A stretch of DNA of 64,000 bases, taken from the NCBI GenBank assembly GCA_025757645.1, contig CP107216.1, forward strand, positions 805,501 through 869,500. The letters run 5' to 3'. The notes beneath the pieces are model-generated. The model searched no databases. It saw nothing but the letters and a program-made list of their open reading frames with translations, and had not been told where the DNA came from. The translations under genes were made by a program, and so were the position numbers. This document shows positions 40,437 to 48,154 of this stretch, piece by piece. This DNA is from Clostridiales bacterium. GTDB lineage: Bacteria > Bacillota > Clostridia > Oscillospirales > Oscillospiraceae. The stretch's first letter is position 1. Each line of letters opens with the position of its first letter.

Positions 40437-41312
40437 TCACGGGTTGGCCTGCGCCCACGCGCGCACAAAGGCGGCGAACGTGCGCACGAGCGGCTTGCCC
40501 TCGCTCTCCGGCGGGATGGCCATGGCGATCGTGCGGTGCGCCGGGGGATCGAGCGGGCGCACGACGACGTTGTGGTGGTCCGAGCGCAGCACGAGCTCGT
40601 GCGCGATGCAGATGCCCAGCCCGCTCTCGACCATGGAGATCATGGCGTAATCGTCCGCCGTCTGAAAGCGGATGTCGGGGTGCACGTGCGCGGCGTCGAG
40701 CACGCGCAGCGCGTCGCGGTTCGTGCTGTCGATCAGGCTCACGACCGGTTCCGTGCCGAAGGCCGCGACGGGCACGGCCTCGCACGCCGCCAGCGGGTGG
40801 CCCGCCGGCAGCACGGCCAGCAGCCGGTCGCTGCACACGGGCACGATCTCGCCCGGCAGCTCGCTCGGCAGCGAGATGAAGCCCATGTCCACCGTGCCGC
40901 TGCGCACGTAGGCGTCCACCTCGGCGTACGCCCCGTCGAACAGGCGGAAGCGCGCCTCCGGATGCTGCACCTGAAACTGCTTGATCATCGGCGGCAGCCA
41001 GTTGACCGCCACGCTCTTGAACGTCGCAATGCGGATCGTGCCGCCGGCGCGCTCGCGCACCTCCTGGATGCGGCCGCGCAGGTGCGCATCCGCCGCGCAC
41101 ACCTGCTGCACGGCCGGCAGCAGCGCCTTGCCCGCCGGGGTCAGGTGCACGCCGCCGCGGTTGCGTACCAGCAGGGGAAAGCCGCAGTCGCGCTCGAGCC
41201 CCGCCAGCAGCTGCGTCAGCGCCGACTGGGACACGCCCAGCGCCTGTGCCGCGGCCGACACGCTCGCGCACTCCACCGTTTTTAAAAACGCCTCATATTG
41301 CCGCAGTGTCAC
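40437..41312 (-). CDS. LysR-family transcriptional regulator
   Basis: A 291-residue LysR protein. The N-terminal helix-turn-helix is RQYEAFLKTVECASVSAAAQALGVSQSALTQLLAGLERDCG (residues 4-44), and the effector domain runs from about 90 to 291 with RIATFKSVAVNWLPPMI. Translation starts at GTG (41312) with GGAG 9 nt upstream. It is divergent from a PutP-type symporter; a perfect 15-bp palindrome in the shared region (41349-41363) overlaps its own -10 flank and is the likely binding site. The effector is unknown; regulation of the symporter is inferred from position. Confidence 0.88.
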   Translation of the reverse strand: MTLRQYEAFLKTVECASVSAAAQALGVSQSALTQLLAGLERDCGFPLLVRNRGGVHLTPAGKALLPAVQQVCAADAHLRGRIQEVRERAGGTIRIATFKSVAVNWLPPMIKQFQVQHPEARFRLFDGAYAEVDAYVRSGTVDMGFISLPSELPGEIVPVCSDRLLAVLPAGHPLAACEAVPVAAFGTEPVVSLIDSTNRDALRVLDAAHVHPDIRFQTADDYAMISMVESGLGICIAHELVLRSDHHNVVVRPLDPPAHRTIAMAIPPESEGKPLVRTFAAFVRAWAQANP

Positions 41313-41348
41313 ACGTACCCGCTCCTTGTCCGAACTTTATCGCTTAAA

Positions 41349-41363
41349 ATAAGATTATCTTAT
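41349..41363. promoter_or_regulatory. Putative LysR operator
   Basis: ATAAGATTATCTTAT, a perfect 7+1+7 palindrome of T-N11-A type, immediately downstream of the lysR -10. Confidence 0.65.
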
Positions 41364-41391
41364 ATTATACGCGCGGTTTCCAAAAAGTCAA
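41364..41391 (-). promoter_or_regulatory. Promoter of the LysR gene
   Basis: Minus strand: TTGACT, 16-nt spacer, perfect TATAAT. Confidence 0.75.
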
Positions 41392-41458
41392 GCGCAGAAA
41401 TTTTCCCTGATATTGCAGCGGAAACGCCGCTTTTTTCCCGAAAAGTATGAAGAAATTG

Positions 41459-41487
41459 TTGACACGGCGGGGAAAGTGGCGTATCAT
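41459..41487 (+). promoter_or_regulatory. Promoter of the symporter gene
   Basis: Consensus TTGACA, 17-nt spacer, TATCAT. Confidence 0.8.
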
Positions 41488-41547
41488 ACACACATATTGT
41501 TTTTACGGGAATTATATAAGGTTTCCTAATGAAAGGGGCAAAACATC

Positions 41548-43035
41548 ATGGGTACTGCTTCGAGCGGTGAATGGATCGCCATATTACTGTATTTCGCGCT
41601 GGTCATCGGCGTCGGCGTGTATTTCTTCTTCCGTGACCGCCATCAGGAGGGCGAGAAGGAGTACTTCCTCGGCGGCCGCAGCATGGGCGGCTGGGTCGCG
41701 GCGCTGTCTGCCGGCGCGTCGGACATGAGCGCATGGGTGCTCATGGGCCTGCCCGGCTCGATCTATCTGTACGGCATCGGCAAGGTGTGGATCTCCGTCG
41801 GCCTGCTCATCGGCACGGTCTGCGCGTGGATCTTCGTCGCGCCGCGTCTGCGCCGGTACTCCATCCGCGCGAACGACTCGATCACCATCCCGCAGTTTCT
41901 CACCAACCGCTTCCTGTCCAAGAACAAGGGCCTGCAGATCATCTCGGCCATCGTGTTCGTCGTGGTCTACTGCGTTTACAGCGCCTCGAGCATTTCGGCC
42001 TGCGGCACGCTGTTCAACACCGTCACGGGCATGAGCGCCAAGACGGCCATGATCATCGCCACGGCCATCATCCTCGTGTACGTGTTCCTCGGCGGCTTCA
42101 ACGCCGTGTGCTGGACGGACTTCTTCCAGGGCATGCTCATGCTTGCCGCGCTCATGCTCACGCCGATCCTCGCGCTGTTCGTCATGAAGGGTGCAGACTT
42201 TGTCGCACCGGTCATGGCCGTTCCGGAAAACTACTATAATGTGCTCTCCGGCGGCGGCTTCAACTGGAAGAGCATTTCGGACATTCTCTCCGGCCTCGGC
42301 TGGGGCCTCGGCTACTTCGGCATGCCGCACATCCTTGTGCGCTATCTGTCCATCAAGTCCGAGCACGAGATGCGCAAGAGCCAGATCATCGGCTGCAGCT
42401 GGATCCTGGTCATCCTGGCCATGTCCGCCGTCGTCGGCGTGATCGGCCGCCAGTTCCTCGGCGAGATCGACAACGAGAACCTCGTGTTCGTGCACATGGT
42501 GCGCCGTCTGTTCCCGGCGTTTATCTCCGGCGTGCTGCTCTCGGCCATTCTGGCCGCGGCCATGAGCACGGCCGACTCCCAGCTGCTGGCGAGCAGCAGC
42601 GCCTTCGCGTCCGATATCTATAAGCCGGTCATCCGCAAGGACGCCACCGACCACGAGATGCAGTGGGCGGGCCGCATCATCGTCATCCTCATCTCCGTCG
42701 TCGCGTACTTCATCGCGGCTGACCCGAACTGCGGCGGCATCATGGCGCTCGTCGAGTGCGCATGGGCTGGCTTCGGTTCCGCGTTCGGCCCGGTCATCCT
42801 GCTCTCGCTCTACTGGCGCCGCCTGACGTATTCCGGCGCGGTCGCGGGCGTGTGCGTGGGCTTTGCGGTCGACGCTTTGTGGTATGCGTTCCTGTCCACG
42901 CCGACCGGCCTGTATGAGATCATCCCCGGCTTCCTGTGCGGCCTGATCGCGGCGGTCGTCGTGTCGCTGTGCAGCAAGGCCCCGTCGAAAGAGGTCACGG
43001 ACCTGTTCGACCGCGCCTTCGAGCCCACGGACTGA
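41548..43035 (+). CDS. putP: Sodium/proline symporter, PutP family
   Basis: A 495-residue sodium:solute symporter with 13 predicted membrane segments. It follows the PutP pattern: YFLGGRSMGGWVAALSAGASDMSAWVLMGLPG (Na+ and substrate contacts in TM2), RYSIRANDSITIPQFLTNRF, GGFNAVCWTDFFQG and AAMSTADSQLLASSSAFASDIYKP (Na+ site in TM9, Ser-Thr pair). These are typical of proline carriers, but closely related members carry other amino acids. AAAGGGG precedes the ATG. A LysR gene is divergent. It may supply proline as a Stickland acceptor or osmoprotectant (inference). Confidence 0.9.
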   Translation: MGTASSGEWIAILLYFALVIGVGVYFFFRDRHQEGEKEYFLGGRSMGGWVAALSAGASDMSAWVLMGLPGSIYLYGIGKVWISVGLLIGTVCAWIFVAPRLRRYSIRANDSITIPQFLTNRFLSKNKGLQIISAIVFVVVYCVYSASSISACGTLFNTVTGMSAKTAMIIATAIILVYVFLGGFNAVCWTDFFQGMLMLAALMLTPILALFVMKGADFVAPVMAVPENYYNVLSGGGFNWKSISDILSGLGWGLGYFGMPHILVRYLSIKSEHEMRKSQIIGCSWILVILAMSAVVGVIGRQFLGEIDNENLVFVHMVRRLFPAFISGVLLSAILAAAMSTADSQLLASSSAFASDIYKPVIRKDATDHEMQWAGRIIVILISVVAYFIAADPNCGGIMALVECAWAGFGSAFGPVILLSLYWRRLTYSGAVAGVCVGFAVDALWYAFLSTPTGLYEIIPGFLCGLIAAVVVSLCSKAPSKEVTDLFDRAFEPTD

Positions 43036-43053
43036 AACAAAATCGTGCCTGAC

Positions 43054-43083
43054 AGCCGTCCCTCTCCGGAGGGACGGCTTTTT
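43054..43083 (+). terminator. Terminator after putP
   Basis: An 11-bp stem AGCCGTCCCTC / GAGGGACGGCT followed by TTTTT. Confidence 0.88.
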
Positions 43084-43115
43084 GCACATTTTCGCCAAAA
43101 TGTCCTGCGTGATAC

Positions 43116-43144
43116 TTGACATCGGGACAGGGAATCTGTATTAT
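43116..43144 (+). promoter_or_regulatory. Promoter of the MarR-ABC operon
   Basis: Consensus TTGACA, 17-nt spacer, TATTAT. Confidence 0.85.
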
Positions 43145-43223
43145 CTAATGGTAAAAGGAAACGGTATTAGTGAAATATCCATTTTTCACCCGGCCGCGGC
43201 CGGAGAAACGGAGCGAACCGATC

Positions 43224-43682
43224 ATGGATTTTTTTGAACAGATCGCGCGCGAACAGGTGCGCGCGATGATCCTCAACCACGCGCGCCGCGAGGACCTCAG
43301 CCAGATCTTTTCGCAGGGCGAGATGCGCCTGCTCGGCTGCCTCAATGCCGGGGCGGACGGCCGTACGGCCGGCGAGCTGAGCACGCTGCTCGACCTGAGC
43401 ACGGCGCGCATCGCGGCCATGCTCAACAATCTCGAGCGCAAGGGCGCGATCACCCGCGCGCGCGACACGGCCGACCGCCGGCGCGTCGTCGTGCGCCTGA
43501 CCGAGCAGGGGCGGCACGAGGTGCAGACGTCGCTCGACGAGGCAGTCGCGTGCCTGTCGGAGGTCTACCGCCGCATGGGCGAGGCGGACACGCGCGAGCT
43601 GCTGCGCCTGAGCGACCGGGCGGGGGAGATCGCCCAGCAGATCTATGAAGAGCAGAAGGAGGACGCGCCATGCGGGTGCTGA
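43224..43682 (+). CDS. MarR-family regulator of the ABC exporter
   Basis: A 152-residue winged-helix protein: SQGEMRLLGCLN, then TAGELSTLLDLSTARIAAMLNNLERKGAI (recognition region, about 52-80) and the wing ARDTADRRRVVVRLTEQG. It ends with CGC. It overlaps the next gene by 13 nt and heads the operon, so it probably represses its own promoter and the exporter, as is common for MarR-ABC drug-efflux units. The ATG at 43224 is preceded by GGAG 11 nt away; a GTG at 43170 with AAAGGA is an alternative start that would add 18 residues. Confidence 0.87.
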   Translation: MDFFEQIAREQVRAMILNHARREDLSQIFSQGEMRLLGCLNAGADGRTAGELSTLLDLSTARIAAMLNNLERKGAITRARDTADRRRVVVRLTEQGRHEVQTSLDEAVACLSEVYRRMGEADTRELLRLSDRAGEIAQQIYEEQKEDAPCGC

Positions 43683-45793
43683 AATACCTGCGCGGGCACA
43701 TCCCGGCCGTGGCGCTGATCGTGCTGCTGCTCGTGGCGCAGTCGTTTTGCGAGCTGTCGCTGCCGGCGTACACGAGCCGCATCGTGGACACCGGCATCCA
43801 GAGCGGCGGCATCGAATATGCCGCGCCCCTCGCGCTCACGGACAAGACCATGGACGGCGTGCGCCTGTTTTTGTCGGATGACGACGCCGCCGCGGTCAGC
43901 GCCGCCTACACGGATGCCGACGGCGTCTGGACGATCAACGACACGGCGCAGCTGCCGGAGCTGGAGGGCATCTTCATCCGGCCGCTGGTCATGTATGCCC
44001 GCCTGTCGGAGCAGGGGGCGAACACCGTGCTCGCCCTGCGCCAGCAGATGCAGGGCGGCCTCATCACGCACGAGGAGATCCTCGCGCGCGGCGAGGAAGC
44101 GCTCAGCGGCATGGGCACGCTCACCGACAGCGTCCTGCACAGCGCGGCCGTGCAGTTTCTCAAGACGGAGTACGCCGTCGCGGGCCTGAATGTCAACCAC
44201 ATCCGCAACAGCTACCTGCTGCGCACCGGCGGGAAAATGCTCCTGCTCACGCTCGGCATGATCGCGGCGGCCGTGCTCTGCAATTTTGTCGGCGCGCGGA
44301 TGTCTGCCGCCATCGGGCGCGACCTGCGCGCGCAGGTGTTCCGCAAGGTGCTGTCGTTCTCGTCCGCCGAGATGGACAAGTTCTCGACGGCCTCGCTCAT
44401 CACGCGCACCACGAACGACGTCACGCAGATCCAGGCGGTGTGCGTGCTGATCGTGCGCGTCGTGCTCTATGCGCCGGTCATCGGCCTCGGCGGCATTATC
44501 ATGGTCGCGCGTACGAAAACCGGCCTCGGCTGGATCATCGCGCTGGCCGTCGCGGCGATGCTGCTGCTCGTCGGCGTGCTCATGAAGATCGCCATGCCGC
44601 AGTTTCGCACCATGCAGCAGCGCGTGGACGACGTCAACCTCGTCAGCCGCGAGGTGCTGACCGGTCTGCCGGTCATCCGCGCGTTCCACCGCGAGCGGCA
44701 CGAGGAGGAACGCTTCGACACCGCGAGCGCGGCGCTCATGAAAACGCAGCTGTTCGTCAACCGGACCATGGCGTTCATGGGCCCGGTCATGACGCTCATC
44801 ATGTACGGCGTCACGGTCATGATCGAGTGGTTCGGCGCGAAAAGTATCAACGCCGGCAATATGCAGATCGGCGACATGATCGCCTTTTCGACCTACGCCT
44901 CGCTCATCATCATGGCCTTCATGATGATCACGATCGTGGCGGTGCTCCTGCCGCGCGCCGAGGTCTCGGCCACGCGCGTGGACGAGATCCTGCGCACGCG
45001 CGCGAGCGTGCGCGACCCGCGCAGCCCCGAGCCCGTGCCCGCGGACGCGACCGTCACGTTCGACCACGTGTCGTTCCGCTATCCCGGCGCGGAGGACGAC
45101 GTGCTGCACGACATCAGCTTCACGGCGCGGCCCGGCGAGGTCACGGCCATCGTCGGCTCGACTGGCTGCGGCAAATCGACGCTGCTGAATCTCATTCCGC
45201 GCTTTTACGATGCGACCGGCGGCACGGTCAGCATCGGCGGCGTGAACGTGCGCCGCCTGCACCAGACCGACCTGCGCGCCATGCTCGGCTACGTGCCGCA
45301 AAAGGGCGTGCTCTTCACGGGCGACATTCTCTCGAACCTCGAGTTTGGCGGCGACGTCTCGGAGGCCGACGCCATCCGCGCCGCCGCCACGGCGCAGGCC
45401 GAGGACTTCATCTGGTCGCGGCCGCACCACTTCCTCACGCCGGTGGCGCAGGGCGGGGCGAACGTGTCCGGCGGGCAGCGGCAGCGCCTGTCCATCGCGC
45501 GCGCCATCGCCAGACACCCGCAGGTGTACCTGTTTGACGACAGCTTTTCCGCGCTCGACTATCAGACGGATGCCGCGCTGCGTCAGGCGCTGGCCAAACA
45601 GACGCACGACGCTACGGTCATCATCGTGGCGCAGCGCCTGAGCACGATCCTGCACGCGGATCAGATCCTCGTGCTCGACGGCGGGCGCATCGTCGGCCGC
45701 GGCACGCACAGCGCGCTGCTGCGCAGTTGCGAGACCTACCGCGAGATCGCGCTCAGCCAGCTCAGCGCCGCGGAACTCGGAGAGGAGGGGTGA
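43670..45793 (+). CDS. Heterodimeric ABC exporter, subunit with degenerate catalytic site
   Basis: A 707-residue permease-ATPase half transporter. Six membrane segments include a large extracytoplasmic loop of about 145 residues between TM1 and TM2 (roughly 40-185), known in a Firmicutes subfamily. The ATPase has Walker A IVGSTGCGKSTLLN, signature NVSGGQRQRLSIARA and Walker B VYLFDDSFSALD, where Asp replaces the catalytic Glu. That matches the non-catalytic partner of BmrCD/TM287-288-type exporters, whose intact signature serves the other subunit's ATP site. H-loop IIVAQRLS has Gln instead of the usual His, again typical. Likely substrate: drugs or lipids. The start lies within the end of the MarR gene, with AGAAGGAGG before it. 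Confidence 0.9.
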   Translation: MRVLKYLRGHIPAVALIVLLLVAQSFCELSLPAYTSRIVDTGIQSGGIEYAAPLALTDKTMDGVRLFLSDDDAAAVSAAYTDADGVWTINDTAQLPELEGIFIRPLVMYARLSEQGANTVLALRQQMQGGLITHEEILARGEEALSGMGTLTDSVLHSAAVQFLKTEYAVAGLNVNHIRNSYLLRTGGKMLLLTLGMIAAAVLCNFVGARMSAAIGRDLRAQVFRKVLSFSSAEMDKFSTASLITRTTNDVTQIQAVCVLIVRVVLYAPVIGLGGIIMVARTKTGLGWIIALAVAAMLLLVGVLMKIAMPQFRTMQQRVDDVNLVSREVLTGLPVIRAFHRERHEEERFDTASAALMKTQLFVNRTMAFMGPVMTLIMYGVTVMIEWFGAKSINAGNMQIGDMIAFSTYASLIIMAFMMITIVAVLLPRAEVSATRVDEILRTRASVRDPRSPEPVPADATVTFDHVSFRYPGAEDDVLHDISFTARPGEVTAIVGSTGCGKSTLLNLIPRFYDATGGTVSIGGVNVRRLHQTDLRAMLGYVPQKGVLFTGDILSNLEFGGDVSEADAIRAAATAQAEDFIWSRPHHFLTPVAQGGANVSGGQRQRLSIARAIARHPQVYLFDDSFSALDYQTDAALRQALAKQTHDATVIIVAQRLSTILHADQILVLDGGRIVGRGTHSALLRSCETYREIALSQLSAAELGEEG

Positions 45794-45795
45794 CC

Positions 45796-47610
45796 ATGGC
45801 GGGTCCCAGACGCGGACCGGGCCGCATCCCGGAAAAACCGAAAAACTTCAAAGGCACGATCACGAAGCTCTTCCGCTGCCTCGGCCGCTACCGGCTGCCG
45901 CTTGTGCTTGTGCTCGTGCTCGCACTGGCGAGCACGGCCTTCGGCATCGTCGGGCCGAAGATCCTCTCGACGGCCACGACGGAGCTGGCCACCGGCCTTG
46001 GGCGCAAGCTCTCGGGCCTCGGCGGCATTGACTTCGGCAAGATCGGCAAGATCCTGCTGACCGTGCTCGCGCTCTATCTCGTCAGCGCGGCGTGCAGCTT
46101 CTTCCAGTCGTGGATCCTCGCCGGCATCACGCAGAAGCTCGCCTACCGCCTGCGCGGCGAGATCAGCGCCAAGATCCACCGCATGCCCATGCGCTACTTC
46201 GAGCGCAACACCGTCGGCGACGTGCTCTCGCGCATCACCAACGACGTCGACACCATGTCCTCCGGCATGGCGCAGTCGGTCACGCAGCTTGTCACGAACG
46301 TCACCATGCTCGTCGGCGTGCTGGTCATGATGCTGCGCATCAGCTGGCTCATGACGCTCATCGCGCTCATCGTGCTGCCGGTCACGGGCGTGCTCACGGG
46401 CCGGATCGTCAAGCGCAGCCAGCGCTATTTTGTCGCCCAGCAGAAGAACCTCGGCGATATCAACGGCAAGGTCGAGGAGACTTACGCCGGGCACAACGTC
46501 ATCTGCGCCTTCAACCGCGAGGGCGCGACACAAAAGGAGTTTGACGCCATCAACGCGCGGCTCTACCGCTCGGCGTGGAAGAGCCAGTTCCTGTCCGGGC
46601 TCATGTCGCCGGTGACGACGTTTGTCAGCAAGCTCGGCTACGTGTGCGTGGTCGTGCTCGGCGGCTCGCTCGCCGCGCGCGGCACCATCACGATCGGCGA
46701 CATTCAGGCATTTCTCAACTACATGGCGAACTTCACGCAGCCGATCACGCAGCTGGCGCAGATCAGCACTCAACTGCAGACCATGGCGGCCGCGGCTGAG
46801 CGCGTGTTCGCCTTCCTCGACGAGGCGGAAGAGCCGGCCGACCCCGCGCTGCCCGCCCCGGCGGAGCACATCCGCGGCGACGTGTCGTTCCGGCACGTGC
46901 GCTTCGGCTACGATCCCGCGCAGCCGGTCATCCATGACTGGAGCTGCGACGTGCCGGCAGGCAGGACCGTTGCCATCGTCGGCCCGACCGGCGCCGGCAA
47001 GACCACGATGGTCAAGCTGCTCATGCGCTTTTACGATGTCGACGCCGGCGCGATCTTCGTCGACGGGCGCGACGTGCGCGACTATGCGCGCGGCGACCTG
47101 CGGCGCGCCTTCGGCATGGTGCTGCAGGACACGTGGCTCTTTAAGGGCACAATCATGGAAAACATCCGCTACGGCCGCCCCGAGGCGACGGACGCCGAGG
47201 TCATCGCGGCGGCAAAGGCCGCGCGCGCCGACGCCTTCATCCGCACGCTGCCCGGCGGCTACCAGATGGAGCTCAACGAGGAGGCGACGAACGTCTCCCA
47301 GGGACAAAAGCAGCTGCTGACGATCGCACGCGCCGTGCTGGCAAACGCCCCCATTCTCATTCTCGATGAGGCGACCAGCTCGGTCGACACCCGCACCGAG
47401 CAGCTCATCCAGGAGGCGATGGATCACCTCATGCGCGGCCGCACGAGCTTTGTCATCGCGCACCGCCTGAGCACCATCCGCAATGCCGACTGTATCCTCG
47501 TCATGCGCGACGGCAACATCGTCGAGCAGGGCACGCACAGCGAACTGCTCGCGCGCGGCGGGTTCTATGCCGCGCTCTACAACAGCCAGTTCGAGGACGT
47601 GGTCGCGTAA
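45796..47610 (+). CDS. Heterodimeric ABC exporter, catalytic subunit
   Basis: A 604-residue half transporter starting 2 nt after its partner. A basic N-terminus is followed by six membrane segments (about 35-330). The ATPase has Walker A IVGPTGAGKTTMVK, Walker B ILILDEATSSVD with the catalytic Glu, H-loop FVIAHRLST, but a non-canonical signature NVSQGQKQLLTIARA. Intact catalysis with an altered signature complements the partner's opposite defects, so one full ATP site is formed per heterodimer. GAGGAGG precedes the ATG. Last gene of the operon. Confidence 0.92.
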   Translation: MAGPRRGPGRIPEKPKNFKGTITKLFRCLGRYRLPLVLVLVLALASTAFGIVGPKILSTATTELATGLGRKLSGLGGIDFGKIGKILLTVLALYLVSAACSFFQSWILAGITQKLAYRLRGEISAKIHRMPMRYFERNTVGDVLSRITNDVDTMSSGMAQSVTQLVTNVTMLVGVLVMMLRISWLMTLIALIVLPVTGVLTGRIVKRSQRYFVAQQKNLGDINGKVEETYAGHNVICAFNREGATQKEFDAINARLYRSAWKSQFLSGLMSPVTTFVSKLGYVCVVVLGGSLAARGTITIGDIQAFLNYMANFTQPITQLAQISTQLQTMAAAAERVFAFLDEAEEPADPALPAPAEHIRGDVSFRHVRFGYDPAQPVIHDWSCDVPAGRTVAIVGPTGAGKTTMVKLLMRFYDVDAGAIFVDGRDVRDYARGDLRRAFGMVLQDTWLFKGTIMENIRYGRPEATDAEVIAAAKAARADAFIRTLPGGYQMELNEEATNVSQGQKQLLTIARAVLANAPILILDEATSSVDTRTEQLIQEAMDHLMRGRTSFVIAHRLSTIRNADCILVMRDGNIVEQGTHSELLARGGFYAALYNSQFEDVVA

Positions 47611-47621
47611 AATATTCGGTG

Positions 47622-47953
47622 TTATGACAACCAAAACCGCGCAGGAATGCTGATTCCTGCGCGGTTTTCCCATTCAAATACGATGTTATGTAAACAGAAA
47701 AGCAAAATATACAGTTATGGTAACTGCATTATGAAAACCAAATACTTAGAAAATGCTTATAATTTCAGCAAGAATGATGAAATATAATTGAATTATGTAA
47801 ACTGAATTATGTAAATGCAACGGAGCGACATGGGTGCTTGCGCTATTTCAGTTATGGAAACAGGATTATGACAACCAAAATTAAGAAAAAATATTGATAT
47901 TTCAGTATATTTTTATATTTATTTATCATTTATGTAAATATCATTATGTAAAC
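47622..47953 (+). repeat. Phased array of ten TTATGNNAAY motifs
   Basis: TTATGNNAAC/T starts at 47622, 47686, 47715, 47729, 47793, 47807, 47852, 47866, 47930 and 47944. Distances are 64, 29, 14, 64, 14, 45, 14, 64 and 14 bp. The block 47715-47851 is repeated with the same 14-64-14 layout 137 bp later, with moderate similarity in between (for example TTTCAG at 47763 and 47900). The first 64-bp interval holds the ABC operon terminator instead of AT-rich sequence. AT-rich, no ORF; function unknown. Confidence 0.85.
47633..47669 (+). terminator. Terminator of the MarR-ABC operon
   Basis: A 15-bp perfect stem AAAACCGCGCAGGAA / TTCCTGCGCGGTTTT with T-run; it fills the first interval of the motif array. 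Confidence 0.9.
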
Positions 47954-47960
47954 ATATCGC

Positions 47961-48001
47961 ATAATAACCAGCCCCGCGCAAAGATTCTCGCGCGGGGCTG
48001 G
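47961..48001 (-). terminator. Distal terminator of pyk
   Basis: CCAGCCCCGCG / CGCGGGGCTGG stem with a TTATTATG tail on the minus strand. Nearer the gene lie two further GC hairpins: GCCGGGGTG/CACCCCGGC (48115-48150), and one pairing CGCGCCAAGGCCG with CGGCCTTGGCGCG (48044-48107). The stretch 48002-48154 holds no gene. Confidence 0.6.
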
Positions 48002-48154
48002 GGAGCCTGGTGTATTTTCCGGTGGCTTTCCGGCGCGCTCGACTGCGGCGCGCCAAGGCCGCCCCTTCGGTGCGGCGCGCTGCGGCTGTCCGGCCGGCCT
48101 TGGCGCGGCCGTGTGCCGGGGTGCGCTGCGTACCCGCCGCACACCCCGGCAGCC

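Noticed and set aside
43643..45709. 688-codon minus-strand frame opposite the ABC exporter
   Set aside because: Antisense shadow with charged low-complexity sequence.
47622..47953. CRISPR array
   Set aside because: The repeated units are only about 10 bp with two alternating spacings and related spacers, and no cas genes are near.
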